Source: Clostridia bacterium
GTDB taxonomy: Bacteria > Bacillota > Clostridia > HGM11514
Assembly (NCBI GenBank): GCA_900757255.1
Contig: CAAENE010000431.1
Coordinates: 1 to 9,411 of the forward strand
DNA length: 9,411 bases
Direction: 5' to 3'
Below are positions 5,446 through 9,411 of the stretch, in pieces. Positions within the stretch are counted from its first letter, which is position 1; the number at the start of each line of letters is the position of its first letter. The notes below the pieces were generated by a model, which saw only the letters and a list, made by a program, of their open reading frames with translations, was not told the DNA's origin and did no database searches. Both the position numbers and the translations under genes were made by a program.

Positions 5446-5474
5446 ACTATAACATATTTCTTTTTGATTTGCAA
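5446..5474 (-). promoter_or_regulatory. Sigma-A-type promoter of the reductase
   Basis: On the minus strand TTGCAA (5474-5469) and TATAGT (5451-5446) are separated by 17 bp. The predicted start is near 5439. The DNA around it is very AT-rich. Confidence 0.55.
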
Positions 5475-5548
5475 GCAATTTTAAAAAATTTTTCTTTTCC
5501 TACTTTTTCTTTTGGAACGCGGATATCGCTCAGTCTCCATTTAAAAAA

Positions 5549-5573
5549 CTTTTACCTCAAAATGAAGTAAAAG
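5549..5573. promoter_or_regulatory. Imperfect palindrome, candidate operator of the ribbon-helix-helix gene
   Basis: CTTTTAC (5549-5555) and GTAAAAG (5567-5573) are exact inverted repeats. TCA and TGA pair further inside, so 25 bp are almost symmetric. It sits just upstream of where the -35 of the small DNA-binding gene would lie. No T-tract follows, which argues against a terminator. Autoregulation by the encoded protein is an inference from position. Confidence 0.45.
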
Positions 5574-5597
5574 TCCATACGACAATTCAAAATAGTA

Positions 5598-5603
5598 TAT
5601 AAT
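5598..5603 (+). promoter_or_regulatory. -10 element of the ribbon-helix-helix gene
   Basis: A perfect TATAAT stands 40 nt before the start codon. No convincing -35 is visible at 16-18 bp, so the promoter may be weak or activator-dependent. Confidence 0.45.
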
Positions 5604-5643
5604 ATCTGTGGGAAAGTAACTTTAATTACGGAGGCGTTAGAGT

Positions 5644-5829
5644 ATGAATGAGCGAAAAATCAGGATAGGGGTAACATTGGACAGAAAAACACTGGACAGG
5701 CTGAGGGAGGAGGCGGATTTGGATTCAAGGCCGGTATCGCAGTATTTGAACTTGATGCTGATAAGAAATTTTGCGTCCATGGACAGAAAGCGTAAAGAGC
5801 GGGCGCTTGCCAAAGCTCAAAAGCAGTGA
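5644..5829 (+). CDS. Small ribbon-helix-helix (CopG/Arc-like) DNA-binding protein
   Basis: The 61-residue protein has the layout of a ribbon-helix-helix repressor. A short strand KIRIGVTLD (5-13) would lie in the major groove. Helix A, RKTLDRLREEADLD (14-27), a turn at SRP (28-30) and helix B, VSQYLNLMLIRNF (31-43), follow. The tail from about 47 is strongly basic. Such proteins bind DNA as dimers at inverted repeats and are often antitoxins or autoregulators. No toxin-like partner is present: the gene stands alone, with about 100 nt of non-coding DNA before the HPr terminator. The ATG follows GGAGG by 9 nt. The fold assignment is from pattern; the target is unknown. Confidence 0.75.
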   Translation: MNERKIRIGVTLDRKTLDRLREEADLDSRPVSQYLNLMLIRNFASMDRKRKERALAKAQKQ

Positions 5830-5884
5830 ATGATGTGCAAAAACGTGCTGACTTGGACTGGAAGAGTTGTTTGAAAAAAATACT

Positions 5885-5914
5885 AAAAAAGCTGCCGCAA
5901 ACAATTGCGGCAGC
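5885..5914 (-). terminator. Strong intrinsic terminator of the HPr gene
   Basis: GCTGCCGCAA (5891-5900) pairs perfectly with TTGCGGCAGC (5905-5914) around ACAA. On the minus strand six T residues follow. It begins 17 nt past the HPr stop. On the plus strand there is no T-tract, so its use by the ribbon-helix-helix gene is uncertain. Confidence 0.9.
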
Positions 5915-5931
5915 AAATAAACGAAAACGGC

Positions 5932-6195
5932 TTATTCCACAAAATTAGATGTGATCAGCTGTACCAGACCATTGACAGCGTCTTCCTCGTCCTCTCCGTC
6001 TGCAATCAGCGTAATGGTGGTACCGCGGGTAATGCCCAGGGATAATACGCCTAAAAGGCTTTTGGCGTTGACTTTCCTCTCATCTTTTTCAACCCAGATG
6101 CTCGCTTTAAACTCGTTTGCCTTTTGAATAAAGAAAGTTGCCGGTCGTGCATGTAGCCCTTCTTTGTTCTGCACGATTATTTCTTTCTTAAACAT
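5932..6195 (-). CDS. ptsH: HPr phosphocarrier protein of the PTS
   Basis: HPr carries phosphate from enzyme I to the sugar-specific EIIA proteins in the cytoplasm. In Firmicutes it is also phosphorylated on Ser46 by HPr kinase and then serves as CcpA corepressor. The 87-residue protein has the active-site GLHARPA with H15 and R17, and the regulatory NAKSLLGVLSLG with S46. Both sites are present, so it is a complete HPr and not Crh, which lacks His15. AAGGAG lies 7 nt before the ATG. Enzyme I is not adjacent; the gene has its own promoter and terminator and appears monocistronic, common in clostridia. A second HPr paralogue elsewhere in the genome cannot be excluded. Confidence 0.93.
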   Translation of the reverse strand: MFKKEIIVQNKEGLHARPATFFIQKANEFKASIWVEKDERKVNAKSLLGVLSLGITRGTTITLIADGEDEEDAVNGLVQLITSNFVE

Positions 6196-6246
6196 ATCAT
6201 CGCTCCTTTAATTTTGACCTCTTTCGTTCACCTATACAATATCTTA

Positions 6247-6275
6247 ACTATACTTGATTTTATACATAAAGTCAA
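6247..6275 (-). promoter_or_regulatory. Sigma-A-type promoter of the HPr gene
   Basis: On the minus strand TTGACT (6275-6270) and TATAGT (6252-6247) stand 17 bp apart, each one base off consensus. Transcription would start near 6240, giving a leader of about 45 nt. Confidence 0.75.
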
Positions 6276-6290
6276 GAAACAACCTGCTTT

Positions 6291-6308
6291 ATTGTGAATT
6301 GTCACAAT
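6291..6308. promoter_or_regulatory. Palindrome upstream of the HPr promoter
   Basis: ATTGTGA (6291-6297) and TCACAAT (6302-6308) are perfect inverted repeats with 4 bp between. They lie about 50-70 bp upstream of the predicted HPr start, a usual place for an activator site. The half-site looks like those of Rex (TTGTGA) and CRP (TGTGA), but both of those need 6 bp between the same half-sites. The binding protein is unidentified. Confidence 0.45.
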
Positions 6309-6344
6309 TCCATTAAGCAATATTTAAAGATGATGGTATAAATT

Positions 6345-6758
6345 TTACATACTTCTATCTGATATTTTAATTAATTTTATCCATTTTCCCGGCTTGTTTG
6401 ATAAAAGACGGTCAATTCGATGCAGAATCAGGAAAAAAAGCGCAAGGACGGCAAAGGAACATAAAATGACGAACGCTTTGTTTAATAGTATCTTGTCCAG
6501 CGCAAGATACGCTGCCACCATCAAAAAAACAGGCAGGATATAGACCAAAAATGCGCTGCGCAGAACAAAGCTGTCCGCAGTTTCAAGGATGACAGAGTCG
6601 TGCAGCTCCGCCCCAATGGTATTTTCACAGGTAATTTTAAAATTTTTTTGGGCGCAGGCTCCGCAGGAAGCGCAGTTTTCTCCGCACATGCTGCTGCGTT
6701 TGATGATAATCGTAAGCGTGCTGCCCTGAACGTCAACTACTTTTCCAATCTGTTCCAA
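6345..6758 (-). CDS. RseC/MucC-family membrane protein (SoxR-reducing system type), TTG start
   Basis: With the TTG start the protein has 137 residues. A small N-terminal beta domain contains a cysteine cluster, C25-x3-C29-x2-C32-x2-C35, plus C44. Two membrane helices follow at about 66-86 and 93-113, then a short basic tail. This is the RseC family plan: in E. coli RseC works with the Rsx complex to reduce SoxR, and clostridial relatives are often linked to Rnf-type electron transport. No rnf genes are in view, so the role here is open. GAGG, overlapping the recN stop, lies 8 nt before TTG 6758. The frame is open to a TTG at 6797 inside recN, but that start has no Shine-Dalgarno. Translation is probably coupled to recN. 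Confidence 0.8.
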   Translation of the reverse strand: MEQIGKVVDVQGSTLTIIIKRSSMCGENCASCGACAQKNFKITCENTIGAELHDSVILETADSFVLRSAFLVYILPVFLMVAAYLALDKILLNKAFVILCSFAVLALFFLILHRIDRLLSNKPGKWIKLIKISDRSM

Positions 6759-6766
6759 AATCAGTT

Positions 6767-6771
6767 CCTCA
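6767..6771 (-). promoter_or_regulatory. Ribosome binding site of rseC overlapping the recN stop
   Basis: TGAGG on the minus strand (6771-6767) begins with the recN stop codon and precedes TTG 6758 by 8 nt. This arrangement suggests translational coupling. Confidence 0.55.
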
Positions 6772-8439
6772 CAGGTTCTTTTTTTCAGCTTTGGCAAGGC
6801 GCAGCATTTGCAGGCCGGTATTGCGGGTCAGCTGGGTGATCTGTGCGCCGCCTATGATTCTGGCAAGCTCTTCGCAGCGTCCCTCGGCTGTCAGCCGGCT
6901 GACCTCCGTTACACTTCTGCCGCCTTCTACCGATTTTTCAATCAAAAAGTGTTCGTCCGCCATAGCGGCAATCTGTGCCAGATGGGTCACGCTCAGCACC
7001 TGCCGGCTTTTCGAAATCAAAGCCATTTTCACCGCGATTTTCTGTGCGGCCCGTCCGCTGACGCCGGTATCGATTTCATCAAAAATCATGGTTTCCACAT
7101 CGTCGATATCAGAAAGTGCAGCCTGAACTGCCAGCATGATACGGGACAGCTCGCCGCCAGACGCAATTTTAGCCAGAGGTTTGGGCGGTTCGCCGGGATT
7201 CGTCGAAATCAGAAATTCCACCGTATCGAAGCCGTTTTCCAGCATTGTTCCATGATTGATTTCAATTTCAAACAAAACGCGGTTCATTTCAAGCGACCAC
7301 AGCTGCCTGCTGATTTCATCCTGCATGGCCTCTGCCGCTTCCTTCCGCCGCTCATAAATCCGTCCGGCTTCCGCTTTCAGCTCATCTTCCGTCTCTAAAA
7401 GCTCTTTTTCCAGCGCCAGCACCGCTTCCTCGTTATTGACAATGCGTTCTAAATCCTGTTCGCGCCGGTGCAGAAAATCTAAAACTTCTTCTATGGTATC
7501 GCCGTATTTGCGTTTCATTTTTGATATAAGGTCAAGCCGCTGTTCGATTTCCTCCAGCCGCTGGGCGTCAAAGCTCACCGATTCTCCAAAATCGCGCAGT
7601 TCAAAGCTGATATCATCCAGTTCAATCAAACATCCCTGCAGCTTTTCATAAAATCCGGCCAGCTTTTCATCCACGTTTGAAATACTTTCCAGCTTTTGCA
7701 CGCATTCGGCCAAAGCGTCATGTACCGTCATCTCGCCGCCGTACAGAAGTACAAAAGCGGCATTGAGAGAATCCGCAATTTTTTCTGCGTTCATCAAAAG
7801 CTTTCGTTCCTCTAAAAGAGCCTCGTCCTCGCCCAATTTTAAATCAGCCTGCGAAATCTCGTTTATCTGGAACGAATACAAATCCTCTTTCGTCGTTTTA
7901 TCGTCGTCGCTCATCTTGAGTTCTCTTAACTGTTTTTTCAGATTGCCGGCCTTATGGTACAGTTCTCCGTACCGGTCCAGGCTAATATTGCCGAACCTGT
8001 CCAAAATACCGATATGATTAACCGGGTCCAGCAAAAGCTGGTTGTCATGCTGACCGTGTATCGTAATCAAATGCGTCCCGACCTGCCGCAGCGCAAGGGC
8101 TGTTACCGTCCTGCCGTTCATGCGGCAAATGCTTCTGCCGTCGGCTGATATTTCGCGTGTAATCAGCAGTTCGCCGTTTTCATACTCGATTCCCATATCA
8201 CAGAGCAATTGCTCCACCGCCGGATTTTCGGACTGAAACAGCGCCTCCACCCGCGCTCTCTGCGCGCCTGCACGAATCAGCTCCTTAGATGTCCTGCCGC
8301 CCAGGATCAGATTGATCGAGTCGATAATAATGGATTTTCCAGCTCCGGTTTCTCCGGTCAGAACGCTGAATCCACCCTGAAACTCGATTTCGCATTGCCG
8401 GATGACCGCTATATTTTCAATTGCTAAACTCAAAAGCAT
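6769..8439 (-). CDS. recN: DNA repair protein RecN
   Basis: RecN is an SMC-like ATPase that acts early at double-strand breaks, bringing DNA ends together before RecA-dependent repair. The 556 residues fit the family. The N-terminal ATPase half has Walker A GETGAGKS at 29-36 and IHGQHDNQLLL at 127-137. A long charged coiled-coil region runs from about 150 to 400. The C-terminal half has the ABC signature SGGELSR (427-433), Walker B TMIFDE (450-455) followed by IDTGVSG, and the H-loop histidine H486 in LSVTHL. The ATG follows AGGGGG by 8 nt. argR ends 25 nt upstream and rseC starts 10 nt downstream, so it is internal to an operon. Confidence 0.96.
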   Translation of the reverse strand: MLLSLAIENIAVIRQCEIEFQGGFSVLTGETGAGKSIIIDSINLILGGRTSKELIRAGAQRARVEALFQSENPAVEQLLCDMGIEYENGELLITREISADGRSICRMNGRTVTALALRQVGTHLITIHGQHDNQLLLDPVNHIGILDRFGNISLDRYGELYHKAGNLKKQLRELKMSDDDKTTKEDLYSFQINEISQADLKLGEDEALLEERKLLMNAEKIADSLNAAFVLLYGGEMTVHDALAECVQKLESISNVDEKLAGFYEKLQGCLIELDDISFELRDFGESVSFDAQRLEEIEQRLDLISKMKRKYGDTIEEVLDFLHRREQDLERIVNNEEAVLALEKELLETEDELKAEAGRIYERRKEAAEAMQDEISRQLWSLEMNRVLFEIEINHGTMLENGFDTVEFLISTNPGEPPKPLAKIASGGELSRIMLAVQAALSDIDDVETMIFDEIDTGVSGRAAQKIAVKMALISKSRQVLSVTHLAQIAAMADEHFLIEKSVEGGRSVTEVSRLTAEGRCEELARIIGGAQITQLTRNTGLQMLRLAKAEKKNL

Positions 8440-8464
8440 AGCTTTATCCCCCTAAACCGCCAAA

Positions 8465-8908
8465 TCACTCGCCGCGGGCAAATTCTGCCAATCTGCCGCA
8501 AATGCGTTCTGCATCCGGTTCCGTCTTTGCTATCAGCATAATGGTATCGTCCCCTGCAATGGACCCCACCAGGTGTTCGATATGCATATGGTCAATAAAG
8601 TTCGCAACGCCCTGCGCCATACCTGTAATCGTTTTCACCACCACAATATTCACCGCGGCTTCAGCCGACAGGATCGATTCGTACAGAATCGACATATTCG
8701 CTGATTTGCGGTTATCTGACACCGCGTACCGGATAAGGCCGTTGCCGATATGCACTTTGGCAAGCTTCAGCTCCTTGATATCTCTTGACACCGTTGCCTG
8801 CGTCACATTATATCCATTTTCCACCAGCTTCTGCGCCAGCTCCTCCTGTGTTTTAATCACCTCGCTGTTAATCAGTTCAATGATCTTCTGATGCCGCTTT
8901 GTCTTCAT
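8465..8908 (-). CDS. argR: Arginine repressor ArgR/AhrC
   Basis: ArgR is a hexameric, arginine-responsive regulator that represses arginine synthesis and, in Bacillus, activates its breakdown. The 147 residues are the usual length. The N-terminal winged helix (1-65) has the recognition segment TQATVSRDIKELKL at 36-49, with the conserved S41-R42. The C-terminal oligomerisation and arginine-binding domain contains MAQGVANFID (97-106) and GSIAGDDTIML (115-125); D120-D121 correspond to the GDD motif. Its Shine-Dalgarno is a weak GGGGGT 8 nt before the ATG. nadK ends 31 nt upstream. The argR-recN pairing is widespread in Firmicutes. I see no ARG box in the short gaps, so any autoregulation would act at a promoter outside the window. 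Confidence 0.95.
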   Translation of the reverse strand: MKTKRHQKIIELINSEVIKTQEELAQKLVENGYNVTQATVSRDIKELKLAKVHIGNGLIRYAVSDNRKSANMSILYESILSAEAAVNIVVVKTITGMAQGVANFIDHMHIEHLVGSIAGDDTIMLIAKTEPDAERICGRLAEFARGE

Positions 8909-8939
8909 ATAAGGTACCCCCGTCTATCTGATTTAGCCA

Positions 8940-9411
8940 TTACCGCATGGAAGAAGAAAGTTTCTCCCGCAGAATCTGATAAAAGCCCCTCTCCCGTATC
9001 TTAATCAGCCGGACCGTCTGGGCCGACCGCTCAATTTCAACCATGTCCGTACTGTTCATCTTTAAAACGTCCTGCCCGTCCACGCTGACAAAAGCCATCT
9101 CGTCCTCGCTGTGCCGCAGCATAACCTTAATCTTTCTCTCGTCGGACACGATGACCGATCTTGCATGCAACGTATGCGGGCAAATCGGCGTCATCACAAT
9201 CAAATGCATGTCCGGCTCGGTAACCGGCCCGCCGGCCGACAAGGAATACGCCGTTGAACCTGTCGGCGTTGAAATCACAATTCCATCCGCCGGATAGGAA
9301 TTCACAAAGGTATCCTCCACATACACGTCCAAATCAATCATACGTGACAGACAGCCCCGGCTGATAACGATATCGTTCAGGGCAGACAGCTCCACCGTTT
9401 CCTCGCTTGTA
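8940..9411 (-). CDS. nadK: NAD kinase, C-terminal part (5' end outside the window)
   Basis: NAD kinase phosphorylates NAD+ to NADP+ in the cytoplasm. Only the last 156 residues are here; the frame is open through the right edge, so the GTG at 9395 is not taken as the start. Visible family motifs, numbered within the fragment, are ALNDIVISRG (10-19, the NE/D motif), YPADGIVIS (39-47) and TPTGSTAYSLSAGGP (48-62). HTLHARSVIVS follows later, and VSVDGQ towards the end. The N-terminal GGDG motif should lie beyond the edge. It heads the visible part of the nadK-argR-recN-rseC operon. Confidence 0.94.
   Translation of the reverse strand, partial: TSEETVELSALNDIVISRGCLSRMIDLDVYVEDTFVNSYPADGIVISTPTGSTAYSLSAGGPVTEPDMHLIVMTPICPHTLHARSVIVSDERKIKVMLRHSEDEMAFVSVDGQDVLKMNSTDMVEIERSAQTVRLIKIRERGFYQILREKLSSSMR

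Larger units (their letters stand above)
5363..5643. other. AT-rich intergenic region between the reductase and the ribbon-helix-helix gene
   Basis: These 281 bp separate two divergent genes. They contain the reductase Shine-Dalgarno, operator and promoter on the left, and an imperfect palindrome, a -10 element and a Shine-Dalgarno for the small gene on the right. The middle (about 5475-5545) is a T-rich run without a recognisable gene or RNA. Confidence 0.6.

Noticed and set aside
5644..5931. Toxin-antitoxin module with the ribbon-helix-helix protein as antitoxin
   Set aside because: No second open frame with coding features lies before or after the gene on the same strand.
6291..6308. Canonical Rex or CRP site upstream of HPr
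   Set aside because: Half-sites are similar but separated by 4 bp, whereas both regulators need 6 bp between the corresponding TGTGA and TCACA.
8502..8891. 129-codon plus-strand open frame
   Set aside because: It is antisense to argR, low in complexity (Ser/Ile-rich), and has no ribosome binding site or recognisable domain.
9393..9395. GTG at 9393-9395 as the start of NAD kinase
   Set aside because: The frame stays open to the window edge and the N-terminal GGDG domain must lie beyond it.

Overview
This window looks like chromosomal DNA from an endospore-forming Firmicute. Gene content and moderate base composition suggest an anaerobic clostridium, perhaps of the Oscillospirales type; that rank is a guess. 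The key evidence is the set spoIIGA, sigE and sigG lying together on the minus strand, plus a nadK-argR-recN cluster and an HPr carrying both His15 and Ser46. Almost everything here is core chromosome. I see no prophage, transposase, CRISPR array, RNA gene or defence island, and no convincing undescribed multi-gene system.

Layout from left to right. Positions 1-164 hold two identical 63-bp copies of a palindromic element, 101 bp apart, just upstream of an OGG-type DNA glycosylase on the plus strand (197-1036). That gene converges on sigG (1067-1843, minus), and a hairpin terminator lies between them. Upstream of sigG is a region with a good sigma-F-type promoter, then sigE (2078-2797) and spoIIGA (2834-3700). 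SpoIIGA is the membrane protease that activates pro-sigma-E in the mother cell; sigma-G acts later in the forespore. Before spoIIGA is a promoter with a 21-22 bp spacer and a perfect Spo0A box, the architecture known for spoIIG in Bacillus.

Divergent from spoIIGA is a zinc-ribbon/TM2 membrane protein (3858-4211). It converges, through a shared hairpin terminator, on an aldo/keto reductase (4328-5362) preceded by a LacI-family-type palindrome. Next come an orphan ribbon-helix-helix protein (5644-5829, plus) and a stand-alone HPr gene (5932-6195, minus) with its own promoter and terminator.

The right third is a minus-strand operon read from the right edge: nadK (5' end outside the window), argR, recN and rseC, closely spaced and probably cotranscribed. 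rseC, a cysteine-cluster membrane protein, sits where many Firmicutes have spoIVB-spo0A.

Three minus-strand genes (spoIIGA, the reductase and rseC) appear to start at TTG codons. In each case the Shine-Dalgarno sequence fits the TTG and not the upstream in-frame start. For spoIIGA the promoter also rules out the upstream ATG.
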